A stretch of DNA of 64,000 nt from Thermoanaerobacter wiegelii Rt8.B1 (lineage in GTDB: Bacteria; Bacillota; Thermoanaerobacteria; Thermoanaerobacterales; Thermoanaerobacteraceae). Within the stretch, counting starts at the first letter, position 1. Every line of letters begins with the position of its first letter. The DNA lies in assembly GCF_000147695.2 (NCBI RefSeq), contig NC_015958.1, positions 1,914,001 to 1,978,000 of the forward strand, given 5' to 3'. A model generated the notes under the pieces. The model was given only the letters and a program-made list of their open reading frames with translations. It did not search any database and was not told where the DNA came from. Positions 1 to 8,454 of the stretch are shown piece after piece. Both the position numbers and the translations under genes were made by a program.

Positions 1-161
1 AATTCCTCCTCAGAAACCTCACCTTCATAAGGTTTTTCTATTTTAAATAAATCCATAAGTGCATTGCGGCTTGGAATCACATCTAATTCCTCTATCAAGC
101 CTTTTTTAAGTGCAAACTTTATAAGCCGCTCGATGTGTAATGCTACCTCTCTGGAATCCAT
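1..161 (-). CDS. galT: UDP-glucose--hexose-1-phosphate uridylyltransferase, N-terminal part
   Basis: Partial gene running off the left edge; only about the first 53 codons are present. The start ATG at 161 follows a GGAGG ribosome site. The translation begins MDSREVALHIERLIKFALKK and continues with a segment containing SRNALMDLF. This resembles the N-terminus of the Firmicutes-type (class 2) GalT, which exchanges UMP between UDP-glucose and galactose-1-phosphate in the Leloir pathway. The catalytic region is outside the window, so the call rests on the N-terminal pattern alone. Confidence 0.7.
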   Translation of the reverse strand, partial: MDSREVALHIERLIKFALKKGLIEELDVIPSRNALMDLFKIEKPYEGEVSEEE

Positions 162-412
162 AATATATCCTCCAGTGACTTTATTATATTTTTTAATTAA
201 GTCTGTAATAAAAAAGAAATCTACAGTATACAATGACTTTGTTAAAACAGCAGATTTATTAAAACATGACATTCACATGCAATGAAAAACATTTAAAAGA
301 GTTTGTTTATTATTTTAATTAACCTCTTTTTATTTTATATTCGACACATATTTAAAAATTCCTTCTAGTTTATAAAAAGTTTTTTAGATATTTTTATAAA
401 GGTAATGAATAA
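162..412. other. AT-rich intergenic region between galT and the Uma2 gene
   Basis: Divergent intergenic stretch. It should hold the galT promoter on the minus strand and the promoter of the rightward gene. I see no clear hairpin with a T tract and no coding pattern. The short open frame at 64-285 only shadows galT in antisense. Confidence 0.5.
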
Positions 413-440
413 TTGTTAATATTGAAAAATGTGCTAAAAT
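413..440 (+). promoter_or_regulatory. Possible sigma-A promoter for the Uma2-family gene
   Basis: TTGTTA at 413-418 and TAAAAT at 435-440 are 16 bp apart and lie about 30 bp before the ATG at 473. In such AT-rich DNA matches of this kind arise by chance, so this is tentative. Confidence 0.4.
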
Positions 441-472
441 ATATTTAGAACGTAGTAAATGGGGATGATATA

Positions 473-1030
473 ATGGAAAATATAATACCTAAAAACAAAA
501 AAATTACTTATGAAGAATTCGAAGAAATAGACTCTAAAACTGATGAAATGCTCGAATTCATAAACGGCGAAATATATTTGTTATCCGCCCCTTCAGTGGC
601 ACACCAAAGAATTTTAACGAACTTATCGACAGAATTTGGAATATATTTTATAGATAAAAAGTGCAAACATTTTGTTGCCCCTTTAGATGTTATACTACAA
701 AATGACCAAGAAAAGCACAAAGTACAGCCAGATATAACTGTTATTTGTGATGAAAAAGGACTCACTGAAAATAACTATACTGGAGTACCTGAACTTGTGG
801 TGGAGATACTATCTCCTTCCACAGCATCAAAAGATTATATCATAAAAATGGATTTATATATGAGGTTTAGAATAAAAGAATACTGGATAGTATCACCAAA
901 AAACCAAGAAATTCAGATATTTAGTTTGCAAGACGGCGTATACGGTGAACCAATTAATTTTTCAAAAGATGAGGTATTAAAATCGGTGATATTCGATGAC
1001 TTAAAAATTGATTTGAAAAATATATTTTAA
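473..1030 (+). CDS. Uma2 family (DUF820) restriction-endonuclease-fold protein
   Basis: 185 residues, usual length for the family. It shows the PD-(D/E)XK pattern of Uma2/DUF820 proteins: LEFINGEIY near the N-terminus, QPDITVICDE around residues 87-96, then PELVVEILSPSTASKDY and EYWIVSP. These proteins adopt a nuclease fold, are multicopy in cyanobacteria and some clostridia, and have no firmly established role. The gene stands alone, with a GGGGATGA ribosome site and its own terminator just after the stop codon. The family call is firm; function is unknown. Confidence 0.85.
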   Translation: MENIIPKNKKITYEEFEEIDSKTDEMLEFINGEIYLLSAPSVAHQRILTNLSTEFGIYFIDKKCKHFVAPLDVILQNDQEKHKVQPDITVICDEKGLTENNYTGVPELVVEILSPSTASKDYIIKMDLYMRFRIKEYWIVSPKNQEIQIFSLQDGVYGEPINFSKDEVLKSVIFDDLKIDLKNIF

Positions 1031-1055
1031 AAGTGCAGAGGAAATCTCTGCACTT
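1031..1055 (+). terminator. Terminator of the Uma2-family gene
   Basis: Perfect 10-bp stem, AAGTGCAGAG paired with CTCTGCACTT around a GAAAT loop, starting directly after the stop codon. The T tract after it is short (CAGTTTT). Confidence 0.7.
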
Positions 1056-1213
1056 CAGTTTTAAGACAAACTCCATTTTTAACTCATACAAAAAGTGGGG
1101 TCTTCGTTGTTTTTGAATAAATTTGATAAATATTGGATAAAATCTTGCAAATGCTCTTTCTATCGTTTCTTTCCCCTCTCCATTTTAAATCCCCCATTTA
1201 TTAAATTAAATAT

Positions 1214-1254
1214 GGTAAGTAAAATTAAGCATTGTATACCTAATTTTACTTACC
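1214..1254 (-). repeat. 14-bp inverted repeat at the end of the PTS/aldolase operon
   Basis: GGTAAGTAAAATTA at 1214-1227 pairs perfectly with TAATTTTACTTACC at 1241-1254, with a 13-base loop. It lies 10 bp past the aldolase stop codon, so it may end or stabilise the long minus-strand operon transcript. The following minus-strand sequence is only moderately T-rich, so it may not be a classical terminator. Confidence 0.5.
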
Positions 1255-1263
1255 AACGTAAAT

Positions 1264-1896
1264 TTAAACTTGATTTACTAAATTTACAAATTCCCTGGCT
1301 CTTTCGGTTATTTTGTCAAACATGCCTTTTGCTATAAGATCTTTATCTACTAATGCTCCACCTAATGATACACCTGTTGCACCTGCTAAAATAAAATCTT
1401 TAATATTATTTTTATTAATTCCTCCCGTTACAAAAATAGGTATATGTTTAAGTGGTCCTAAAATTTCTTTTAAATATTGAGGTCCAAATACACCCGCAGG
1501 GAAAACTTTAATGAAATCTGCTCCTGCCTCATAACCTGTTAAAATTTCTGTGGGTGTTGTAGCACCGGGAATTACAGGTATACCATACCTATTGCACAAT
1601 TTTATTACATCAAGTCTCATAACTGGTGTGAATATAAACTTCGCACCAGCTATAATAGCAGCCCTCGCTGTTTCTCCATCTAATACTGTTCCAGCTCCAA
1701 CAAAATATTTATTTTCTTTATTTAATTCTTTAATTACATCTAAAGCACCAGGAGTTTCAACAGTTATTTCTAATGCTTCAATACCACCTTTTTTTAAGGC
1801 ATCAGCTAAAGAAAACATTGTGTTTATATCGCTATTTCTAATTACAGCTGTTATTTTAAGTTGTTTAAGTTTTTCAATTATTTCCTGCTTTTTCAT
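1264..1896 (-). CDS. eda: KDPG/KHG aldolase (2-dehydro-3-deoxy-phosphogluconate / 4-hydroxy-2-oxoglutarate aldolase)
   Basis: 210 residues, full length for the class I aldolase family that cleaves 2-keto-3-deoxy-6-phosphogluconate to pyruvate and glyceraldehyde-3-phosphate. Visible residues include R20 in TAVIR, E43 in ALEITVETP, the PVMRLDVI strand, PGATTPTEI, and the Schiff-base lysine K130 in ADFIKVFPAG. The start follows GAGGAGG. It is the last gene of the operon led by the sigma-54 promoter at 8273, after two dehydrogenases and a mannose-class PTS. The imported compound is therefore probably converted to a 2-keto-3-deoxy acid phosphate or a relative. No dehydratase (edd type) is visible, so the true substrate is open. 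Confidence 0.85.
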   Translation of the reverse strand: MKKQEIIEKLKQLKITAVIRNSDINTMFSLADALKKGGIEALEITVETPGALDVIKELNKENKYFVGAGTVLDGETARAAIIAGAKFIFTPVMRLDVIKLCNRYGIPVIPGATTPTEILTGYEAGADFIKVFPAGVFGPQYLKEILGPLKHIPIFVTGGINKNNIKDFILAGATGVSLGGALVDKDLIAKGMFDKITERAREFVNLVNQV

Positions 1897-1917
1897 TTCG
1901 CATCCTCCTCTTAATTT

Positions 1918-2874
1918 TTATTTCTTATAAAGATATTTAGGTTCCATACCTTCTAACACACTGATAAGCCCTTCTACCGCCATAATTCCCATCCTGTCTG
2001 TAGCTTCTTTAGTAGACGCTCCACAATGAGGTGATAAAATTACATTATCTAATTCAAACAATTTGCTATTTAGTGGTGGCTCTTCTTCAAAAGCATCTAA
2101 TGCTGCCCCTGCTATTTTTTTGTTTTTTAAAGCGTTATATAATGCATTCTCGTTTATAATTCCACCCCGAGAAGTATTAATTATATATGCCGTATTTTTC
2201 ATAATATTAAATTCTTCTTCATCTATAAAGTGATATGTTTCATCACTTAACGGTATATGCAATGTTATAAAATCTGATTCTTCCAATAGCGTTTTTTTGT
2301 CAACATATTTCATGCCTATTTTATCTGCAAAATCATAATCAGGGTATTTATCATAAGCTAATATTTTCATGTCAAAACCTGCGGCTCTTTTGGCAACGCC
2401 CTTGCCAATACTCCCTGTACCAACGATTCCTAAAGTTTTACCATACACCTCATAACCAACTATCTTTTCCCATTTATTGCTCCTCACTATATTATCCAAC
2501 TTAATAACATTTCTGCTTAAGCACAGCATCAGAGAAAAGGCTAAATCTGCTACAGATTCTTTGTTCGCACCAGGAGTAAAAGTGATTTTTATTCCTAACT
2601 TCTCAGCTTCTTCAATATCTATATTATCCATCCCAACTCCATACTTTGTTATAACTTTTAGCTTTTTTGCGTTTTTTAATACATTACTTGTAATTTTGTC
2701 TAAACCTACAATAATACCATCTATATCTTTTATAATATTAATCAATTCAGATTCTTCATATGGTTTCCCTGATTCATTTCTTATAATTTCATAATCGTAT
2801 TTTTTTAGCATTTCAAATGGAACATTACTTGTCTTGCCAAAAGATCTTGGTGTTATTAATATCTTTTTTCTCAT
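1918..2874 (-). CDS. D-2-hydroxyacid dehydrogenase (phosphoglycerate dehydrogenase-like)
   Basis: 318 residues. NAD-dependent D-2-hydroxyacid dehydrogenase family with a split substrate domain and Rossmann domain. GIVGTGSIGKG is near residue 150, the catalytic Arg is in NTSRGGI, the Glu in AFEEEPPL, and the His in LSPHCGAS. It lacks the C-terminal ACT domain of classical SerA. The start follows GGGTGG. The setting, after an Ldh_2-type enzyme of a different fold and before an aldolase, points to oxidation or reduction of a sugar-acid phosphate rather than serine synthesis. That role is inference; the family assignment is firm. Confidence 0.85.
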   Translation of the reverse strand: MRKKILITPRSFGKTSNVPFEMLKKYDYEIIRNESGKPYEESELINIIKDIDGIIVGLDKITSNVLKNAKKLKVITKYGVGMDNIDIEEAEKLGIKITFTPGANKESVADLAFSLMLCLSRNVIKLDNIVRSNKWEKIVGYEVYGKTLGIVGTGSIGKGVAKRAAGFDMKILAYDKYPDYDFADKIGMKYVDKKTLLEESDFITLHIPLSDETYHFIDEEEFNIMKNTAYIINTSRGGIINENALYNALKNKKIAGAALDAFEEEPPLNSKLFELDNVILSPHCGASTKEATDRMGIMAVEGLISVLEGMEPKYLYKK

Positions 2875-3034
2875 CTCGAACCACCCATGTTATAGTTTTT
2901 TTATAATACCAAGACACATAATTTACGTTAAAAATATAACATATTTTGTTTTACTTTAATTGTAATTCCTATAGGATTGCCCTTTGTTAACCCACCACGA
3001 TTTAGTCAACTTTACATTTGCTACTCACTTTACC

Positions 3035-4083
3035 TTACACTTCAAAATTTATATTATACTCTTTTGCCAACTCTATTACTTCTTCATACGTTTTGTCGTT
3101 TATCGGAATTCCGTTTTTCAAACGCTCTTCCATCTTTCTTAGTTCTGGTTCACCTGGAAACATAATTTCAATATTATCATCTGACCTTGGAACAGATTTC
3201 ATTTTTTCAATATAACAATTAATTTTCTCATTATATTCTTTTATTGGCATTAGATCAGTAATATTAATTGCTATAAATACTATTCCTACATCCTGACCAC
3301 GATCTAATGTGTTATGAAGTGATCCTACCTCCGGTCCCCATGACGAACCTGTTAGTAAACCGGATATAATATCAATCAACATTGCTAGTCCAAATCCTTT
3401 ATATCCCCCTAACGGATATAGTGTTCCTTTTAAAGCTTCTTGAGGGTCAGTTGTAGGCTTCCCATTTGCATCAAAAGCCCAATTATCTGGTATTTTGTCA
3501 CCTTTAGACAATGCAACATAAATTTTTCCTTTTGCTACAGTAGAAGTTGCCATATCTAAATTTATTACTTGGCCGTTATACGGAATTGTAATACATAAAG
3601 GATTTGTCCCAACAAATTTGACTTTCCCACCCCATGGTGCCATTGATGCAGGAGCATTTGTCATACCTATAAAGATGCAGTCATTATTTGCTATCATATT
3701 TCCATAATACCCTAATGAACCACAATGGTTTGTATTCCCTATAAATGCTGCTGCAATCCCACTTTTCTTTGCTTTATTTACTAAAGGTTCCACCGCTTTA
3801 TATGCAGCCACCTGTCCCATGTTATTTTTACCATCTATCAATAATAATGGTATATCTTTATCTAAATTCAAGATATCTATATCACCTGATAAATTATACA
3901 AGCCTAATTTTGCTCTTTTTACATAAATAGGTAAGTTAGATATTCCATGAGATTCTATTCCTCTTAAATCTGAATATATAAGGTTCTCCGCTATTATTTT
4001 GGCATCTGACTCTTTAAAACCCGTTTTTTAAAAATTTCTACTTCTAATTCTATTAATTTTTTTGCATCTATAATCTTTGGCAT
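3035..4083 (-). pseudogene. Ldh_2 (malate/L-sulfolactate/ureidoglycolate) family dehydrogenase, frameshifted near its N-terminus
   Basis: The main frame (from 3901 leftward, 288 codons) covers most of an Ldh_2-family NAD(P)-dependent oxidoreductase, with motifs such as GNTNHCGSLGYYGNM and GGYKGFGLAMLID. The missing N-terminus lies upstream in two frames. An ATG at 4083 behind AAGGGTGAT reads MPKIIDAKKLIELEVEIFKK. After the A/T run near 4025-4032 the sequence continues in another frame as TGFKESDAKIIAENL and DLRGIESHGISNLP, the usual family start. Adding one A in the run would restore one frame. It is therefore either a sequencing error, a recent mutation or a slippery site. In the operon it sits between the PTS genes and a hydroxyacid dehydrogenase. 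Confidence 0.8.
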
Positions 4084-4115
4084 TAACATCACCCTTTCTA
4101 TCACTGTATCTAAAC

Positions 4116-4619
4116 TTACATATTTATTCCAAATAGCTTTAGAGCAGCGTCTAAGTTAACTCTTTTGCTTTCTGGAAGTGTTTGAAAAAATACCTCGACA
4201 TCAAAATTATTTGCCAATTCCCACAGCATCTCCGCTTCTTCCTTTTTTAAACTAACACTCGGAATCACAAATTTTTTCTCTGGACTTTTAGCAAGTCCTC
4301 CTACATTCAACTTTTTTATAGGCAAGCCTTTAGTAATAGATTCTTTCACTGTAGCAATATCTTTGTAAAGCAAAATAACTCTGTAATTCCCAAACTTATC
4401 ATTATTCCATAACGAGATTGCTTCGTCCACGCCAAGTATTTTTACCGCTAAATTAGATGTCGCAGCTGACATTAAATAAATACTTTTCATATATTCATCC
4501 TTCGCAAGATTATTGTCAATTACAAAAACAGCATTACAACCAAATCCTTTTGACCATTTAGTCATAACCTGGCCATGAATTAATCTATCATCCACTCTAG
4601 CAAAAAGTATTTCTCCCAT
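4116..4619 (-). CDS. PTS mannose/fructose/sorbose-class IIB component (copy 1, distal)
   Basis: 167 residues, a complete EIIB of the mannose class. The phosphorylated histidine is H15 in ARVDDRLIHGQVMTKW. The protein passes phosphate from IIA to the sugar entering through IIC/IID. The start is three bases past the IIA stop codon, with an AAGGAGG site inside the upstream gene end. This is the second IIB of the operon; the first lies at 7298-7774. The operon therefore has two A/B pairs for one C/D channel. Confidence 0.93.
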   Translation of the reverse strand: MGEILFARVDDRLIHGQVMTKWSKGFGCNAVFVIDNNLAKDEYMKSIYLMSAATSNLAVKILGVDEAISLWNNDKFGNYRVILLYKDIATVKESITKGLPIKKLNVGGLAKSPEKKFVIPSVSLKKEEAEMLWELANNFDVEVFFQTLPESKRVNLDAALKLFGINM

Positions 4620-4621
4620 TT

Positions 4622-5044
4622 CTAGTTATTTTCCTCCTTTTTACTAATTTTGTATCCTAATTTTTTAATTCCATCAACACTTGATTTATAGCTTATTTCA
4701 ATCAAATCTTCTGTATCATAATTATCCCTAGATGATAACATTTCTATCAACATTGGCAAATTAACCCCTGTCAAAATTTTTACATCATATTGCTTTGAAA
4801 CAGATAAAGCACTATTTGATGGGCTTCCACCAAACAGATCTACAAGAATAATTGTTTCTTTATTCGCTTTTTGGTTGTCTTTAACAATTTTTTCGACGTC
4901 CATCCGTAATGATTCAACATCATCCCCTAAATTAAGTCCAAGTGCAACTACATCTTTTTGGTCTCCCATAATCAATTCAGCGCTCTTTAATAACTCTTTA
5001 CCAAAATTTCCGTGCGTAATAATCAAAATAGCCTTCTCTTTCAT
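4622..5044 (-). CDS. PTS mannose-class IIA component (copy 1, distal)
   Basis: 140 residues with the EIIA-Man fold. The phosphoacceptor is H11 in IITHGNFGKELL, followed by ALGLNLGDD and the conserved LVDLFGGSPSNSA. It accepts phosphate from HPr in the cytoplasm. The ribosome site is GAGGGGGAACA. It follows a 315-bp gap after IID, so it may have its own promoter or be processed separately. It is a paralogue of the IIA at 7807. Confidence 0.93.
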   Translation of the reverse strand: MKEKAILIITHGNFGKELLKSAELIMGDQKDVVALGLNLGDDVESLRMDVEKIVKDNQKANKETIILVDLFGGSPSNSALSVSKQYDVKILTGVNLPMLIEMLSSRDNYDTEDLIEISYKSSVDGIKKLGYKISKKEENN

Positions 5045-5359
5045 TGTTCCCCCTCTTTCTATTTTTAATGGCGTTAAATGTTAAAATGTTTCATTCATAC
5101 ATAGCATATTCACTCTTTAATTAAATAGCTTGTCTTTCATTCAAGTTTTTTAGTATATATGTTTATCCCTAAACAAGGTAAGAGGGAGAAACAAAACATC
5201 CCTCCTCCCTTATAATTTCAGAGAATTACAAGTTTATCAATTTGCGATTTTATCATAGTCAACTTTTAAAATTTTATCTTTCATTATTCTACTAATGTAT
5301 TACAAAATATATCAATTAAGTCTATATTTTTAACTCTTAAAAACCATTAATATTTAATA
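5045..5359 (-). other. Gap inside the PTS operon between IID and the second IIA
   Basis: 315 bp without a coding frame. An imperfect hairpin-prone block lies at about 5179-5212 (an AGAGGGAGA run facing CCCTCCTCCCTT) and could attenuate or process the transcript. I looked for a second sigma-54 promoter here on the minus strand and did not find one. Confidence 0.4.
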
Positions 5360-6244
5360 TTAGAGTATACCTATAAACCCTAACACAGCAAAGATAACTA
5401 TTAACCACATAAGCACTTGTATAATTTTCAATCCTTTTCTAGAGAAATATAAATAAACTGACATTACCACAAGTAAAGGTAGCATACCAGGTAATATTTT
5501 ATCCAGTATCTGTTGAAGCACAAATTCTTTCCCTGAAATAGTCCACTTAAGTGGAGTACTTACATTCACATATGAAGCTGCTAAAACGCCCATCATAAAG
5601 GTACCCAAAACCGATAATCCATCTATGATGCTTCTTATGCGTTTACCACTAACTATCTCCGCTACTGCAGCTCGTCCCAAACTATACCCTGCCCTAACAA
5701 AGTAAAATCCGTAAAGATATGTTATTGTAACGAATGCAACCCACGGAATCAAAGCACCCAAAGGATTGCCTGCTTGTGCCCAAGGAAGAGCAAGAGCTAT
5801 TAAAATATATTGAACAGTCCCAGAATCTATCGCATCTCCTATACCCGCAAGCGGCCCCATCAAACCAACTTTTGTATTATTAATAACTTCAGGAGTGACG
5901 GCTTCTTCTTTTCTTCCTTCAGCTATTGCTTTAGCTCTCTCTTCTTCTAAAGAAATCGTAATTCCAAGTATAGTACCTCCTCCCCAGATACATTGGGTAT
6001 TAAAAAATAGGAGGTGTCTTTTATATGCTTCTTTTAAGTCTTCTGCCTTTTTATATAATTTCTTTAAAATAGGCATCATAGCCCACAAAAATGAAGGAGC
6101 TATCATTGTTTCATAATTATGAGGAATCTCATTTACATACCACCATCGAAACCAAGCCCGGTGTAAATCTTTCTTAGTAATCTTCTCTGGAAAACCATTA
6201 GCCTGGTCAGTACTTAAATCTTTACTCTTTTCGTTTGTCCCCAT
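5360..6244 (-). CDS. PTS mannose-class IID component
   Basis: 294 residues with the EIID-Man signature: DLHRAWFRWWYVNEIPHNYE near residues 26-45, then WGGGTILGITISLEE and GPLAGIGDAID. Several hydrophobic segments fill the C-terminal part. With IIC it forms the membrane channel that brings the sugar in while IIB phosphorylates it. The start follows AAGGAGGTAGATGAGAA. It is immediately downstream of IIC. Confidence 0.95.
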   Translation of the reverse strand: MGTNEKSKDLSTDQANGFPEKITKKDLHRAWFRWWYVNEIPHNYETMIAPSFLWAMMPILKKLYKKAEDLKEAYKRHLLFFNTQCIWGGGTILGITISLEEERAKAIAEGRKEEAVTPEVINNTKVGLMGPLAGIGDAIDSGTVQYILIALALPWAQAGNPLGALIPWVAFVTITYLYGFYFVRAGYSLGRAAVAEIVSGKRIRSIIDGLSVLGTFMMGVLAASYVNVSTPLKWTISGKEFVLQQILDKILPGMLPLLVVMSVYLYFSRKGLKIIQVLMWLIVIFAVLGFIGIL

Positions 6245-6269
6245 TTCTCATCTACCTCCTTAATCATTT

Positions 6270-7049
6270 TTATTCTTCGACTTGTTGCGGGCTAGCTAAC
6301 ATAACATACAAATAAGCTATTATTCCCCCTAAGACTGCATATGTTACAGTATTTACATTAAGAGGTTTCAAAATTACTGTCATAAAATAAGCCAGAAGGA
6401 AAAATACAACGAATTTTCTTTTCCCTATAACAGTTAATGTCAAAGCAATTCCTAACGCAGGCAACCCTCCTCCTATAACCGACAACATATGAAAAACTTT
6501 GCCAGCAGAAACTGTTTTCACTAATGCAGCTATTAAAGGTGTCCCTTTATAAAGTGCAATGAAAATTGTTGGAAAAAAGATAACTAAACTCACAATGATG
6601 GGGAGAACGACAATAGAGAAAGTTATACCTCTCTCATTTAGCTGATCTGCAAATTTATTAGCTAAACGAACGACAAAGGTATTAACAAAAAACCTAAAAG
6701 TATAAAGATAACTACCTAAAAGCCCTATAGGAACAGCTACAGCAATTGCTGCTTCTGGACTTAGCTTTGCCAAAATCGCGACCGGTACTGCTATAGCAGT
6801 TGCCACAGCCGGTTCGCTTGGCATTGTACCACCTGGAGCAATTAAACCCATGTAAATTAGTTGAATAGCAGCAGTAACAGTCATAGCAGTAGGAATATTA
6901 TGCAGAACTATGCCAACTATCAAACCTGTCATCATAGGAGTAAAGCGAAGCATTAACGTAGAGTATCCAAGAGCACGTGCTTCTACTATTGCTACCCATA
7001 GAGCTATTAAAGCTGCCTGTCCAGCACTAAGAGTAATTTGTTGATCCAT
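6270..7049 (-). CDS. PTS mannose-class IIC component
   Basis: About 259 residues of mostly membrane-spanning helices, typical EIIC-Man. An in-frame ATG exists at 7067. The strong AAGGAGG site lies between that ATG and the one at 7049, eight bases before the latter, so I place the start at MDQQITLSAGQAALI. Visible signatures are YSTLMLRFTPMMTGLIVG and PGGTMPSEPAVATAIAVP. It is the translocation partner of IID. Confidence 0.93.
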   Translation of the reverse strand: MDQQITLSAGQAALIALWVAIVEARALGYSTLMLRFTPMMTGLIVGIVLHNIPTAMTVTAAIQLIYMGLIAPGGTMPSEPAVATAIAVPVAILAKLSPEAAIAVAVPIGLLGSYLYTFRFFVNTFVVRLANKFADQLNERGITFSIVVLPIIVSLVIFFPTIFIALYKGTPLIAALVKTVSAGKVFHMLSVIGGGLPALGIALTLTVIGKRKFVVFFLLAYFMTVILKPLNVNTVTYAVLGGIIAYLYVMLASPQQVEE

Positions 7050-7297
7050 CTTTACATCCTCCTTCATTTTAATTATTTTTTAGGCTTTTGCAGTTCCTAT
7101 TGTGAACAAAAACCCCCGCCACCTCCTTCAGTTTTAAATTATTTTTAAACTTTTGCAAATCCCCAAAATCCTTAAATTAAGTGGTTCAGTTATATACTTT
7201 CAAAGGAATTCCCCCTCTTTTGTTAAATATTATATAAACACAACTTACAAAAAGAGGGAATACCTTATTCTGCTTTTAATCACTAATATTGCAAATA

Positions 7298-7774
7298 TCA
7301 TAGATATTTGTCTATCTTAAGCTTAGGGTCATCAGGCAAAGTCTGTAAATAAACAGGTATACCTTTTGTTAAGATATTTTTTAATATTTCTTTTTCTTCA
7401 AGTGAGACAAAAATATTTTTAACTAATATTTTCTTTCCTGGTCCTGCACTCATACCACCTATATTTATTTCTTTTAATTTAACTCCTCCTTCTATCAGAG
7501 AATACATTGTAGAAGGGCTCTTCACTAATAATATTACTTTCTCCTTATCAACAAACTTCTCTTTTAAGACATGAATCGCCCCTTTAATGCTATAAATCTC
7601 TACTTTTATACCTGGAGGAGCTGCCATTTTTATTACTTTGCTAAGAAACACATCATTGGAAACTTCATCATCAACAATAATAATTTTTTGAGCTTGGGTA
7701 TGCAGTACCCAAGAAGCCATGATTTGCCCATGGATTAATCTATCATCAATTCTTGCCAAAACAATATCTACCAT
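7298..7774 (-). CDS. PTS mannose-class IIB component (copy 2, proximal)
   Basis: 158 residues from the ATG at 7774, which follows AAGGAAG. The in-frame ATG at 7792 lies at or before that ribosome site and is less likely. Active-site H15 is in ARIDDRLIHGQIMASW. It is the IIB closest to the sigma-54 promoter and directly follows its IIA. It differs clearly from the distal IIB, so the pairs are not a recent duplication. Confidence 0.92.
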   Translation of the reverse strand: MVDIVLARIDDRLIHGQIMASWVLHTQAQKIIIVDDEVSNDVFLSKVIKMAAPPGIKVEIYSIKGAIHVLKEKFVDKEKVILLVKSPSTMYSLIEGGVKLKEINIGGMSAGPGKKILVKNIFVSLEEKEILKNILTKGIPVYLQTLPDDPKLKIDKYL

Positions 7775-7806
7775 AACATCAGCTTCCTTCACAAACTATT
7801 TTGTGG

Positions 7807-8214
7807 TTAGAAATACAACTTTCGCAAATCTTTTATTCCGCAGACTCCTCTCTCAATACAATGTTCTTTTAAACTACTTAAATTATAAATTTTTCGCATT
7901 GTCAATGCTTCTATAATCATAGGCATATTAACACCCGTTATATATTCGACTTTTACATTTTCCCCTAGATCTTTACTACTAATAATAGTAGCATTTGCTG
8001 GACTCCCACCATAAAAATCTATAAATATTAAAACCCCATCACCTTCATCGAGTATTTCAATTGTTTTTAATATATTGTCTTTTAATTCCTCAATATTATC
8101 ACCTGGAAAAAGTCCTAAAGCCATTGTTCGTTCTTGCTTTCCCACAATAAGTTCTGCGCTTTTTAAAAGTTCCTTGCCCAAATTTCCATGTGTAACTACT
8201 AAAATTCCTATCAT
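7807..8214 (-). CDS. PTS mannose-class IIA component (copy 2, proximal)
   Basis: 135 residues, EIIA-Man. The phosphoacceptor is H9 in LVVTHGNLGKELL; FIDFYGGSPANA matches the family's second motif. It is the first gene after the sigma-54 promoter, with an AAGGGGTAATTTC ribosome region. In LevR systems the PTS A/B proteins also signal sugar availability by phosphorylating the activator. One of the two A/B pairs may do mainly that, but this is inference. Confidence 0.92.
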   Translation of the reverse strand: MIGILVVTHGNLGKELLKSAELIVGKQERTMALGLFPGDNIEELKDNILKTIEILDEGDGVLIFIDFYGGSPANATIISSKDLGENVKVEYITGVNMPMIIEALTMRKIYNLSSLKEHCIERGVCGIKDLRKLYF

Positions 8215-8272
8215 GAAATTACCCCTTTATTATGATAATTGTTGGTTCTTTAAAATCTCTATTAATTTTTTT

Positions 8273-8289
8273 AGCAAATTTCATGCCAA
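8273..8289 (-). promoter_or_regulatory. Sigma-54 (-24/-12) promoter of the mannose-class PTS operon
   Basis: On the minus strand the sequence is TTGGCATGAAATTTGCT. GG and GC are separated by exactly 10 bp and match the consensus TTGGCAC-N5-TTGCT closely. It lies about 60 bp before the IIA start at 8214 and directly downstream of a LevR-type sigma-54 activator gene, which is the expected arrangement. Transcription should start near 8262. Confidence 0.88.
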
Positions 8290-8353
8290 GTATTTTGTCA
8301 TATGAATGCTAATTAAAAATTCCTCAAGAAAGTCTTTGCTTAGTATATACAAT

Positions 8354-8396
8354 AGAAAAAAAATTAGTGCTATTATTTTAAAGCATTAGCACTAAT
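8354..8396 (-). terminator. Terminator of the levR-like gene
   Basis: ATTAGTGCTA at 8363-8372 pairs perfectly with TAGCACTAAT at 8387-8396. On the minus strand the stem is followed by TTTTTTTCTATT. It lies about 60 bp after the activator's stop codon and before the sigma-54 promoter, separating the regulator transcript from the PTS operon. Confidence 0.8.
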
Positions 8397-8454
8397 GTAT
8401 GTTAAAAAACTTTATTTGTGTAGCTGTCTTTAAATATTTATCTCAATATGTGTG

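Noticed and set aside
508-765. 85-codon minus-strand frame inside the Uma2 gene
   Set aside because: Antisense shadow of a well-supported family gene, without a ribosome site.
7068-7297. Possible second sigma-54 promoter or short gene between IIB and IIC
   Set aside because: No GG-N10-GC element with suitable context; the only short frame has its GTG overlapping the ribosome site.
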